The position numbers and the translations under genes are program-made. Shown here one piece after another: positions 1 to 6,484 of a stretch of 13,081 bases of DNA (positions are counted from its first letter, which is position 1; each line of letters starts with the position of its first letter). The notes under the pieces were generated by a model. The model had not been told where the DNA came from and searched no databases. It saw nothing but the letters and a program-made list of their open reading frames with translations. Source of the DNA: an uncultured Lachnospiraceae bacterium. Its GTDB lineage: Bacteria > Bacillota > Clostridia > Lachnospirales > Lachnospiraceae. The stretch covers positions 1-13,081 of the forward strand of contig CAMPAP010000012.1 in the NCBI GenBank assembly GCA_946631935.1. Reading direction: 5' to 3'.

Positions 1-1172
1 GATCTTTCCTCAGGTGTCATGGAAAGAACTATAGCCTCGGTCTGTTTAAGCTTTTTTTCATCCACAGCGCCTTCAAGGTCTGCGGCATTAATACCCATTC
101 CGGGAAGCATTGAAAGTATGGATGCAAGCCCGCCCATATTTTTCATCTGCTTCATGCTCTCAAGGTAATCATTAAAATCAAATTTACCCTTCTGCATACG
201 TCCCATCATGGAACGACTCTGCTCCTCGGTGGTGGTGACGGATTCCTGGGCTTTTTCTATAAGGGTAAGCACATCACCCATTCCAAGGATCCTTGAAGCC
301 ATACGGTCGGGATAGAACTGCTCAAGATCAGTGAGCTTTTCACCCATTCCTACGTAAAGTATCGGTCTTCCGGTAACTGCCTTAATGGAAAGAGCGGCAC
401 CGCCTCTTGTATCGCCGTCAAGCTTTGAAAGGATGACACCGTCAACACCGATCTCATTATCAAAGGTCTGGGCTACATTAACGGCATCCTGACCAGTCAT
501 TGCATCAACCACAAGTATGGTCTGGAAAACTCCGGTCTTTTCCTTGATCTCCTTAAGCTCATTCATGAGCTCTTCGTCAACATGGAGACGTCCTGCGGTA
601 TCAAGGATCACCACATTGTAATTTTCCTTACGGGCTTTCTCTAAAGCGTTAACTGCGATGACGGGAGGCTTAACATCCGTACCCATATCAAATACATCAA
701 CACCTACTTTGCTACCATTTACTTTCAGCTGTTCAATAGCTGCAGGTCTGTATATATCGCAGGCAACCAAAAGGGATTTTTTGCCTTTCTTTATAAACTG
801 ACCGGCCATCTTGGCGGATGCTGTTGTTTTACCTGCACCCTGAAGACCAACCATCATTATGACGGTTATCTCTTTACCGGGTCTGAAGGAAACCTCAGTG
901 GTCTCGCTTCCCATAAGAGAAGTAAGCTCATCATTTACGGTCTTAATAACTGTCTGGGAAGGGTTGAGGCCGTTTAAAACCTCTTCGCCGACACATTTTT
1001 CCTCAACAGTTTTAACGAAATTTTTAACTACCTTAAAATTTACATCCGCCTCTAAGAGAGCAACTTTTACTTCCTTAAGGGCTTCATGTACATCAGCCTC
1101 GGAAAGTTTTCCCTTGCCTCTTAATTTTTTAAACGCATTCTGAAGTTTTTCACTTAAACCTTCAAAAGCCAT
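1..1172 (-). CDS. ffh: Signal recognition particle protein Ffh (3' end outside window)
   Basis: This is the GTPase subunit of the signal recognition particle. It binds the SRP RNA and hydrophobic signal sequences on ribosomes and docks with FtsY at the membrane. About 390 codons are present; the family is usually near 450, so the end of the M domain is missing. The N domain covers residues 1-95 and the G domain about 96-295. Visible motifs are the P-loop GLQGAGKTT (109-117), the DTAGR motif (191-195) and SKLDGDTRGG (249-258). The methionine-rich M domain begins near 298 and includes the LPGMG loop (356-360). The ATG at 1172-1170 shares one base with the ylxM stop codon, and GGAG lies just upstream, so the two genes are probably translationally coupled. 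Family assignment is very secure. Confidence 0.98.
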   Translation of the reverse strand, partial: MAFEGLSEKLQNAFKKLRGKGKLSEADVHEALKEVKVALLEADVNFKVVKNFVKTVEEKCVGEEVLNGLNPSQTVIKTVNDELTSLMGSETTEVSFRPGKEITVIMMVGLQGAGKTTASAKMAGQFIKKGKKSLLVACDIYRPAAIEQLKVNGSKVGVDVFDMGTDVKPPVIAVNALEKARKENYNVVILDTAGRLHVDEELMNELKEIKEKTGVFQTILVVDAMTGQDAVNVAQTFDNEIGVDGVILSKLDGDTRGGAALSIKAVTGRPILYVGMGEKLTDLEQFYPDRMASRILGMGDVLTLIEKAQESVTTTEEQSRSMMGRMQKGKFDFNDYLESMKQMKNMGGLASILSMLPGMGINAADLEGAVDEKKLKQTEAIVLSMTPEER

Positions 1173-1510
1173 CAAAGTTCTCCAATAACGGTGGAAGCTA
1201 TCTTACCGATCTTCTCGAGGTTCTCTTTTTCGGAACCCTCCAAAGATGCGAGTCTTTCTATCTCTGAAACTTCACTCTTTATCTTGAGAAATCTCTCAAC
1301 AAGATGAAGCTTGGATTCATAATCGTTTAAAGCTTTTTCACAGTGCCTTAAGGTGTCGTGGACTGCCTGTCTGGAGATCCCTTCGCTTTCCGCAATCTCT
1401 CCGAGGGACAGGTCCTCAAACATGGAAGCTTCGTAGATATTCCTTCTCTTCTCGCTCAAAAGCTCTCCGTAAAAATCATATAAAAGCGATTGTTCGAGAA
1501 TTTTGTTCAT
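1172..1510 (-). CDS. ylxM: YlxM/p13-like putative SRP-operon DNA-binding regulator
   Basis: A 112-residue helix-turn-helix protein of the YlxM (UPF0122) family, which is typically encoded just before ffh in Firmicutes and is thought to modulate the SRP pathway. The N-terminus MNKILEQSLLYDFYGELL and the segment DLSLGEIAESEGISRQAVHD (about residues 33-52) match the family's sigma-70 region 4-like helix-turn-helix. The C-terminal half is charged and helical. I chose the ATG at 1510 because AGAGGGG precedes it by five bases. The open frame runs on to 1567, but that extension would cover the -10 and -35 boxes of the gene's own promoter. The stop codon overlaps the ffh start by one base (TGATG). 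The exact molecular role of the family is not settled. Confidence 0.93.
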   Translation of the reverse strand: MNKILEQSLLYDFYGELLSEKRRNIYEASMFEDLSLGEIAESEGISRQAVHDTLRHCEKALNDYESKLHLVERFLKIKSEVSEIERLASLEGSEKENLEKIGKIASTVIGEL

Positions 1511-1538
1511 TAAAGCCCCTCTTTCGCGCACCTTGCAT

Positions 1539-1567
1539 ATAATATTACAAAGAAAAACAAGTGTCAA
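1539..1567 (-). promoter_or_regulatory. Sigma-A-type promoter of ylxM-ffh
   Basis: Reading the minus strand, a perfect -35 box TTGACA (1567-1562) is followed by a 17-base spacer and the -10 box TATTAT (1544-1539), one mismatch from consensus. Transcription would start near 1532, giving a leader of about 20 bases that carries the Shine-Dalgarno sequence AGAGGGG (1522-1516). This is the best promoter match in the window. The -35 box lies inside the 3' arm of the preceding terminator hairpin. Confidence 0.85.
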
Positions 1568-1587
1568 GCATTTTTACTTGACACTTG
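1553..1587 (-). terminator. Rho-independent terminator after the membrane protein gene
   Basis: On the minus strand, CAAGTGTCAAG (1587-1577) and CTTGACACTTG (1568-1558) form a perfect 11-bp inverted repeat with an 8-base loop, followed at once by five T (1557-1553) and further T-rich sequence. It lies about 24 bases after the stop codon at 1611. There is no T tract on the other side, so it works only in the minus direction. The 3' arm also supplies the ylxM -35 box. Confidence 0.8.
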
Positions 1588-1610
1588 CAACATGTTTATT
1601 GAGCAATCTC

Positions 1611-2216
1611 TTAATCGATTCCAAGCACTTCTTCAAGTACATATTTCCTGAGTTTCGATGAATTCTTTATCGCATAATCCTTAAGATCTGTTTGGTCAAT
1701 GTAGGTATTCGGATTATCATCGTCCACTGAAACCGCAGCCTCGCCCCAGCATTCAACTTCACAGTATATGATGACATTCTTCTCGATACACCTCATAAAA
1801 ACGACTCTGGCATCACAGGCGTAGGGATCTTCGGAAACGAACCAGTTGTCGCCTTCCTCAAAGTTTAGGTCTAAATCTCTGTAATAATTCAGTCTTCGAT
1901 CAAACGCATCCCTGGCATCGCCTTCGCTATCGTATATGTAATATGAATAACGCTTTGCTATCACATCATCCTTAAGCCCGGGATTCCAAAGATCCAGGTA
2001 TATCATACCGTCATCTTCCTTTTTTCTTAACGACCAGTGATCATCCAGAAAAGCAAACTCACCTATCTCACAGTCATAATCTGTCGCATGGTTATAAACA
2101 ATGCCTGAACCGTTTATCACGATCCCGTATATGATAACAGCAGCAACGCCCGCAACGGCGATAAATGCAAGGACCGACAGGATGAGTGTTTTTTTCTTCT
2201 GTTTATTCTCAGTCAT
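1611..2216 (-). CDS. Single-pass membrane protein of unknown function with extracytoplasmic domain
   Basis: I do not recognise this 201-residue protein. A short lysine-rich cytoplasmic tail (MTENKQKKK) is followed by one hydrophobic helix at about residues 10-36. The remaining 165 residues are acidic and soluble, rich in aromatic and acidic residues, with five cysteines (the first near residue 49, four clustered near 130-155). The positive-inside rule predicts the N-terminus in and the C-terminus out. No lipobox follows the helix, so it is probably an uncleaved anchor. I chose the ATG at 2216 because GGGGAA (2229-2224) precedes it by seven bases; the ATG at 2231 has no ribosome binding site. 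It follows the STAND ATPase gene by 82 bases and ends in a terminator, so it is probably co-transcribed or has a weak promoter of its own. Function unknown. Confidence 0.75.
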   Translation of the reverse strand: MTENKQKKKTLILSVLAFIAVAGVAAVIIYGIVINGSGIVYNHATDYDCEIGEFAFLDDHWSLRKKEDDGMIYLDLWNPGLKDDVIAKRYSYYIYDSEGDARDAFDRRLNYYRDLDLNFEEGDNWFVSEDPYACDARVVFMRCIEKNVIIYCEVECWGEAAVSVDDDNPNTYIDQTDLKDYAIKNSSKLRKYVLEEVLGID

Positions 2217-2275
2217 ATTCGTATTCCCCATTACATATGATAAGACGGTTTGAATTAAAATTCGGTCACAGAAAA

Positions 2276-2292
2276 GTCATTTTTCAAATGAC
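2276..2292 (-). other. Small AT-rich hairpin between ATPase and membrane protein genes
   Basis: On the minus strand, GTCATTT and AAATGAC are separated by only three bases (GAA) and followed by TTTT. The hairpin sits just after the ATPase stop codon. The stem has 7 bp with few G-C pairs, so it may be a weak terminator or attenuator that lets part of the transcript continue into the membrane protein gene. I see no convincing separate promoter in the 82-base gap. Confidence 0.4.
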
Positions 2293-2298
2293 GGACGC

Positions 2299-4929
2299 TC
2301 AGCCGGTAAACTGCGTGAGCAATTCAAGAGCGGTATCTTTGGAATACTGTGAAAAATATTCGTTTTCCATTATTTTTTCACAAACATCTTTGGCTTTTGC
2401 GTTATTTCCGGACATGGAATACAGACAGGCAATCTGTCTAAGTATACTTTCATATTCTTCATTTTCTTCAGGCATATCACTTATCCTGTATTCCTTCTGA
2501 AGAATATCCAGCGCATCATCCAGAACACTTACAGCTTTTTTATCATCACCGGTAAGCTTAAACGCTTCCGCTACTCTGGTCATCTGATAGACCCGTTCAA
2601 TATCCTCACCGTATAATTCACGGATAAGCCCCATGATCTCCTCAAAATGTTCATCTGAAATACTTATTTCGTTATTTTCGAGAAGATCATCAAGACGCTC
2701 TTCTTTAGCATCTCTTTCATAATCCATATCTTCATGCAGAACCACCACAAATGTCTGAGCTTCTCTTTTGGAACACCCGACATCCACCAGACAATCTATG
2801 ATCTCAGAATCATAATCACCTCTGTTAAATGCATCAAGGTCAAAATCATCACCGCATAATTCCTTTAGCATATTTGTGCAATCTTCCATGGTTTCAACTT
2901 CAACTTCACCATCAGAGATTTTTTTGTTTAGATCATCCCAGGCATCCGCAAGATCATCCCCCAAAGCATATCTGATATTATCCTGCTCCATCCTTTCTGC
3001 TTTTTCGAAAACACTTTCGGCCTTCTTATACAGCTCATCTGCTTTTTCGGCATTACCTGTATTACCGTAAGCTTTCGCAAGATTCTCATATGCGTCCGAC
3101 AAAGCACTCAAATCATAGGCGTTTTCTTTATCCGCAAGGCTTGTGATCCCTTTTAAGCAGTCCGTTCCTACACGTATAGCATCTTCAAAGCGCTCGGACT
3201 CAATATAAATACCTGTAACACGGTTCAGTGATATGAGATATTCCATATCATAGTCAAGCGGGATAACATTATCGTCTTCAAGCAATCTCTCAACGTCATT
3301 TTTATGGCCGCATAAATTCAAAGCCCATGCGTATACATTTCTGACTCCCAGCGAATAACAGGTATTGGGGAATAATTCATTTGTTTTTTCATAAAGTTTA
3401 TTTAACAGGTTTAAGATCTCTCCGGATTCATTTTCATGAAATACCCTTCCGAAAAAAACAGATGAAAGAAGGTGCCAGTCTTCATAGCATTCTTCGTAAT
3501 CGGATCCTTCATAAAGTGCAAACTCGATATAACGCAACAGTTCATAGTTGTCGCATCCGGCTTCATAGATCTTCTCGGTAAAAAAAGGCGCAAGCAAAGG
3601 ATACAGTTCTTTCCTGAAATTTTTCCCGCTTTCAGATTCATATCTTAAAAATGTATTTCTGACAGGTGCATAAATATACTTTTCATCATTTTCTTCGCAA
3701 ACAAACGAATTGGAGCAAAATTCATCGTATTCATCATCTATTCGCTTATCCTTCAGAACGGGAGCCAGTATTTCCATTATCTCATCGTTCCATTTTCCTA
3801 CGACGGAAAAGATAACGCCAAGTTTGATCTGTGCATCGGGAAGTGTCTGCACATATCTGTCCATCAATCCTTCGATACCGTCGGGAAAATCCCCAATCTC
3901 CGGTCTTTTGCCCTGAGAATCGATCAGATTATATATCCTGATAACAGGAGCCAGGCAAATGGGCAACCCCCGGAATTTCTTATAGAGGGCGTTGCAAAGA
4001 TACTCATCGGATATGCCCTTATCATGAAGACAGGCTATGGTCTCATTTTGGGACAAACCTTTTAATTCATTCTGATCAAGATATTCTTTGCTTTTCCAGA
4101 TATCTTCATCCTTATCCCAGGTCAGAGGATCGCGTCCCAGAATGACCCAAAGGAAACCGTTCGAATTCCGGATAAAAGAATTCTCGCCACGCCTTAACCA
4201 GTCATCCTTTATCTTTCTATTCGATGACATCTGAGCGGAGAACCTGTCATAAGAATCCAGAAATATCACCACAGGTTTATCACTGTATTTCTTGGAATCA
4301 AGATTCATCTGAACATCAAACAAAAACCAGTAATATAAGTTGTCATACAGCCGGTCTTCATCTTTAATGAGGTCTATTCTTGCCAGTTCCTCTTTATAAC
4401 CCTTTCTTCTTTTCTTGCCGGAAAAAAGAGCTCCGAGCAGAGTATCCGTACCCTGGATTGCGGCAGACACTTTATCCAGCCCCGGTACCATCTGCATAAA
4501 TTCAACGGCGGATTTTGCGACAGTATGTTTTTCGAGGATAAACGAATCGGTATTTTTCTCTTCTTCGTCATACTTGCCACCGCTGAGATATTTATATGCT
4601 CTGTATGCATGATCAAAAGCGGTAAAAGTAAAACCGTATTTTCTTTCGAATTTGTTCCTAAGGATCCCCAGTATCCTTGACTGGGAATAAACAGTCTCTT
4701 CCCTGTCATCAAAATTCAGACAGACATTGACACAATCAATCTCGTTTTCCATCCTGGAACGCAATGCGGATTTACCGGCACCGTCGATTCCCCAAAAAGA
4801 CATGACCGACCATTTGGGATCTGTATTATTCTTTATGTTCTCCGCAAGAGAATCATATTTTTCCCTGAATGATCTCAGTTCATCTTCCCTGCCGTAAAAC
4901 ATATCGCTTTTATTAATAGGATTATTCAT
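2299..4929 (-). CDS. STAND/NB-ARC-like P-loop ATPase with C-terminal TPR-like repeats
   Basis: An 876-residue cytoplasmic STAND-type nucleotide-binding protein. After a short FYGREDEL box (11-18) it has a P-loop GIDGAGKS (47-54) and a Walker B segment VVIFLDSYD (220-228). An arginine-bearing strand with GRDPLTW (265-271) and a GLP motif (321-323) follow, the usual order in NB-ARC/NACHT-like ATPases. A winged-helix region probably spans about 350-430. The C-terminal half is helical with TPR-like units near 565-645 and 783-860, split by an acidic insert. Such proteins normally act as nucleotide-gated switches that assemble when the repeats bind a ligand. There is no N-terminal effector domain, so the output is unknown. 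The ATG at 4929 has GGAG six bases upstream; an in-frame TTG at 4941 overlaps that site and is unlikely to be the start. Fold class is confident, function is not. Confidence 0.88.
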   Translation of the reverse strand: MNNPINKSDMFYGREDELRSFREKYDSLAENIKNNTDPKWSVMSFWGIDGAGKSALRSRMENEIDCVNVCLNFDDREETVYSQSRILGILRNKFERKYGFTFTAFDHAYRAYKYLSGGKYDEEEKNTDSFILEKHTVAKSAVEFMQMVPGLDKVSAAIQGTDTLLGALFSGKKRRKGYKEELARIDLIKDEDRLYDNLYYWFLFDVQMNLDSKKYSDKPVVIFLDSYDRFSAQMSSNRKIKDDWLRRGENSFIRNSNGFLWVILGRDPLTWDKDEDIWKSKEYLDQNELKGLSQNETIACLHDKGISDEYLCNALYKKFRGLPICLAPVIRIYNLIDSQGKRPEIGDFPDGIEGLMDRYVQTLPDAQIKLGVIFSVVGKWNDEIMEILAPVLKDKRIDDEYDEFCSNSFVCEENDEKYIYAPVRNTFLRYESESGKNFRKELYPLLAPFFTEKIYEAGCDNYELLRYIEFALYEGSDYEECYEDWHLLSSVFFGRVFHENESGEILNLLNKLYEKTNELFPNTCYSLGVRNVYAWALNLCGHKNDVERLLEDDNVIPLDYDMEYLISLNRVTGIYIESERFEDAIRVGTDCLKGITSLADKENAYDLSALSDAYENLAKAYGNTGNAEKADELYKKAESVFEKAERMEQDNIRYALGDDLADAWDDLNKKISDGEVEVETMEDCTNMLKELCGDDFDLDAFNRGDYDSEIIDCLVDVGCSKREAQTFVVVLHEDMDYERDAKEERLDDLLENNEISISDEHFEEIMGLIRELYGEDIERVYQMTRVAEAFKLTGDDKKAVSVLDDALDILQKEYRISDMPEENEEYESILRQIACLYSMSGNNAKAKDVCEKIMENEYFSQYSKDTALELLTQFTG

Positions 4930-4935
4930 ATTCGT

Positions 4936-4939
4936 CTCC
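4936..4939 (-). promoter_or_regulatory. Ribosome binding site fixing the ATPase start
   Basis: GGAG on the minus strand lies six bases before the ATG at 4929. A longer in-frame start, TTG at 4941-4939, would overlap this GGAG and has no Shine-Dalgarno sequence of its own, so the shorter protein is preferred. Confidence 0.7.
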
Positions 4940-4957
4940 AAAGCTGTTTATGCAAAT

Positions 4958-4966
4958 ATTTTATCA
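4958..4966 (-). promoter_or_regulatory. Candidate extended -10 promoter of the ATPase gene
   Basis: Just past the ilvA terminator the minus strand reads TGA followed by TAAAAT (4963-4958). This is an extended -10 element (TG one base before the hexamer) with one mismatch to TATAAT. No good -35 box lies 16-18 bases upstream, because that space is the terminator stem; an extended -10 can partly compensate. Transcription would start near 4951, with a leader of about 22 bases. Confidence 0.45.
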
Positions 4967-4970
4967 CATA

Positions 4971-5018
4971 TTAAAAGCCCGGGCAGAAGTTACGATTAAG
5001 CATACTCTGCACCGGGCT
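4971..5018 (-). terminator. Terminator hairpin of ilvA
   Basis: On the minus strand, AGCCCGG-T-GCAGA (5018-5006) pairs with TCTGCCCGGGCT (4987-4976). This is a 12-bp, GC-rich stem with a single bulged T and an 18-base loop. A short T run follows (4976-4973). It lies about 30 bases after the ilvA stop codon, so it should close the ilvA transcript and leave the ATPase gene as a separate unit. The T tract is short, so some readthrough is possible. Confidence 0.75.
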
Positions 5019-5049
5019 GTGATTCTAAATAATGATCGGATCAATATGA

Positions 5050-6273
5050 TCAGATATTTGTCTTTACTACCTTGGGCTTGTAGCCTTCCTTCTCAAGAGC
5101 ATCGATTATCTGGTTCTTATGCTCTGTTCCGAAGGCTTCAAGTGTTATGCGAAGCTCAACGGCTGCGTTTCTGTTGATCGATACAAACTGGTTATGCTCA
5201 AGCTTAATGACGTTGCCGCCCTGCTCTGCAAGTATTCCGGAAACCTTGGCAAGCATGCCGGGCTTGTCGGGAAGCAGAACCGATACGGTAAAGATCCTGT
5301 CTCTTGCGATAAGTCCGTTCTGAACAACGGAACTCATGGTAATGACATCCATATTACCGCCTGAAAGGATCGAGACAACCTTCTTACCTTCCGCTTTCAT
5401 ATGCTTAAGTGCCGCAACGGTAAGGAGACCTGAATTTTCAACAACCATCTTGTGATTCTCAACCATATCAAGGAAGCAAACAACAAGTTCGGAATCCTCA
5501 ACCGTTATGATATCATCAAGATTCTTCTGAAGATAAGGGAAAAGACTTAAACCGGGTGTCTTTACGGCAGTACCGTCAGCAATAGTGTTAACTCCCTCAA
5601 GGGTAACAACCTTGCCTGCATCCAGAGATGCCTTTAAGCATGCGGCACCAGCTGGTTCAACACCGATAACCTTTATCTTGGGATTAAGAAGCTTTGCAAG
5701 GGTGGAGACACCTGTTGCAAGTCCGCCGCCTCCGATAGGAACAAGGATATAATCAACCAAAGGAAGCTCTCTGACTATCTCCATGGCAATGGAGCCCTGT
5801 CCTGTAGCTACTCTTAAGTCATCAAAAGGATGGATGAAGGTATATCCTTTTTCCTTAGCAAGTTCCAGAGCCTTTTCACAGGCTTCATCATAAACATCAC
5901 CGTAAAGGATCACCTCAGCTCCGTAGCTCTTTGTACGGTTAACCTTTATAAGGGGGGTGGTTGTGGGCATTACGATAACAGCCTTTGCACCATAAGCTTT
6001 AGCGGCATATGCAACACCCTGGGCATGATTCCCGGCAGATGCGGTGATAAGTCCCTTTGCTCTGTCTTCATCAGACAAAGTCGAAATGGTGTAATAAGCA
6101 CCTCTTAATTTATATGCACCGGTAAGCTGCATATTCTCAGGCTTTAAATAAACCTTATTTCCGGTCTGATTTGAAAAATACTCGGAATATACAAGCTTGG
6201 TATCTCTTACAACTCTGGATACTACTTCCGATGCTTCTTCAAAAGCTTCAAGGGTCAACATTTCTTTTGCCAT
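5050..6273 (-). CDS. ilvA: Threonine ammonia-lyase (threonine dehydratase) with ACT domain
   Basis: A PLP-dependent cytoplasmic enzyme that converts L-threonine to 2-oxobutanoate and ammonia, the entry to isoleucine synthesis or to threonine catabolism. It has 407 residues, matching the single-ACT form. The PLP lysine lies in TGAYKLRGAY (K55), the ring-contact loop is SAGNHAQG (79-86), the phosphate loop is GGGG (181-184), and SGGN (304-307) closes the fold-II catalytic domain. Residues about 326-407 form an ACT domain (VSVLLPDKPGMLAKVSGIL), which in relatives binds regulatory amino acids. I chose the ATG at 6273 because GGAG is six bases upstream; the ATG at 6285 has no such site. It is not next to other ilv genes. 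Whether it is biosynthetic (ilvA) or catabolic (tdcB-like), or also uses serine, cannot be told from sequence alone. Confidence 0.93.
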   Translation of the reverse strand: MAKEMLTLEAFEEASEVVSRVVRDTKLVYSEYFSNQTGNKVYLKPENMQLTGAYKLRGAYYTISTLSDEDRAKGLITASAGNHAQGVAYAAKAYGAKAVIVMPTTTPLIKVNRTKSYGAEVILYGDVYDEACEKALELAKEKGYTFIHPFDDLRVATGQGSIAMEIVRELPLVDYILVPIGGGGLATGVSTLAKLLNPKIKVIGVEPAGAACLKASLDAGKVVTLEGVNTIADGTAVKTPGLSLFPYLQKNLDDIITVEDSELVVCFLDMVENHKMVVENSGLLTVAALKHMKAEGKKVVSILSGGNMDVITMSSVVQNGLIARDRIFTVSVLLPDKPGMLAKVSGILAEQGGNVIKLEHNQFVSINRNAAVELRITLEAFGTEHKNQIIDALEKEGYKPKVVKTNI

Positions 6274-6279
6274 ATCATT

Positions 6280-6283
6280 CTCC
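6280..6283 (-). promoter_or_regulatory. Ribosome binding site fixing the ilvA start
   Basis: GGAG on the minus strand sits six bases before the ATG at 6273, while nothing similar precedes the in-frame ATG at 6285. The shorter 407-residue protein is therefore the likely product. Confidence 0.7.
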
Positions 6284-6293
6284 ATTATACTTA

Positions 6294-6471
6294 GTGACGC
6301 GGTCTAGATTTAAATATATATTTTTTTTCATTAGTCGCGCCAAGCGGGAATGCTGTTACTGCAGGGTCCAGTTCCCGCCGCAGGCCTCTCACTGCGTTCG
6401 GGCCAGGCGACCGCCATTCCTCGCAGGCGCTCGATTCAAAAAATTATATATTTAAATCTTCCCGCTGTCAC
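6294..6471 (+). repeat. Palindromic intergenic repeat, copy 1
   Basis: A 178-base near-palindrome filling the space upstream of ilvA. From outside inwards it shows four stems. First, GTGAC-GCGG (6294-6302) pairs with CCGC-T-GTCAC (6462-6471). Second, a perfect 15-bp AT-rich pair (6306-6320 with 6445-6459) is extended, after one mismatch, by a T run against an A run. Third, a GC-rich stem joins GCGCC, GCG and GGAATG (6337-6352) to CATTCC, CGC and GGCGC (6415-6430). Last, there is an apical region bounded by two GGCC blocks. The core contains GCCGCAGGCC (6377-6386) and GGGCCAGGCGA (6400-6410), both repeated in reverse orientation in copy 2. The GC-rich core differs sharply from its AT-rich surroundings. 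Neither strand has a T tract after the stem, so it is not a simple terminator. No ORF is supported in it. Confidence 0.85.
6315..6343 (-). promoter_or_regulatory. Possible ilvA promoter inside repeat copy 1
   Basis: On the minus strand, TTGGCG (6343-6338), a 17-base spacer and TATATA (6320-6315) resemble a weak sigma-A promoter. Transcription would start near 6308 and give a leader of about 35 bases with the ilvA ribosome binding site. The -35 lies in the repeat's GC stem and the -10 in its AT arm. Each hexamer matches only four of six consensus bases, and AT-rich DNA yields such matches easily, so this is tentative. Confidence 0.3.
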
Positions 6472-6484
6472 AGGATTATACTAA

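Noticed and set aside
1511..1567. Longer YlxM start at 1567
   Set aside because: The added codons run over the promoter -35 and -10 boxes, and AGAGGGG is correctly placed for the ATG at 1510.
6284..6289. Perfect TATAAT on the minus strand before ilvA
   Set aside because: A start from this -10 would fall at about 6277, leaving the GGAG ribosome binding site untranscribed, and there is no -35 box at a proper distance.
6171..6455. Plus-strand ORF of 94 codons crossing the ilvA start and repeat copy 1
   Set aside because: It is antisense to ilvA and reads through the palindrome; no ribosome binding site or protein-like composition supports it.
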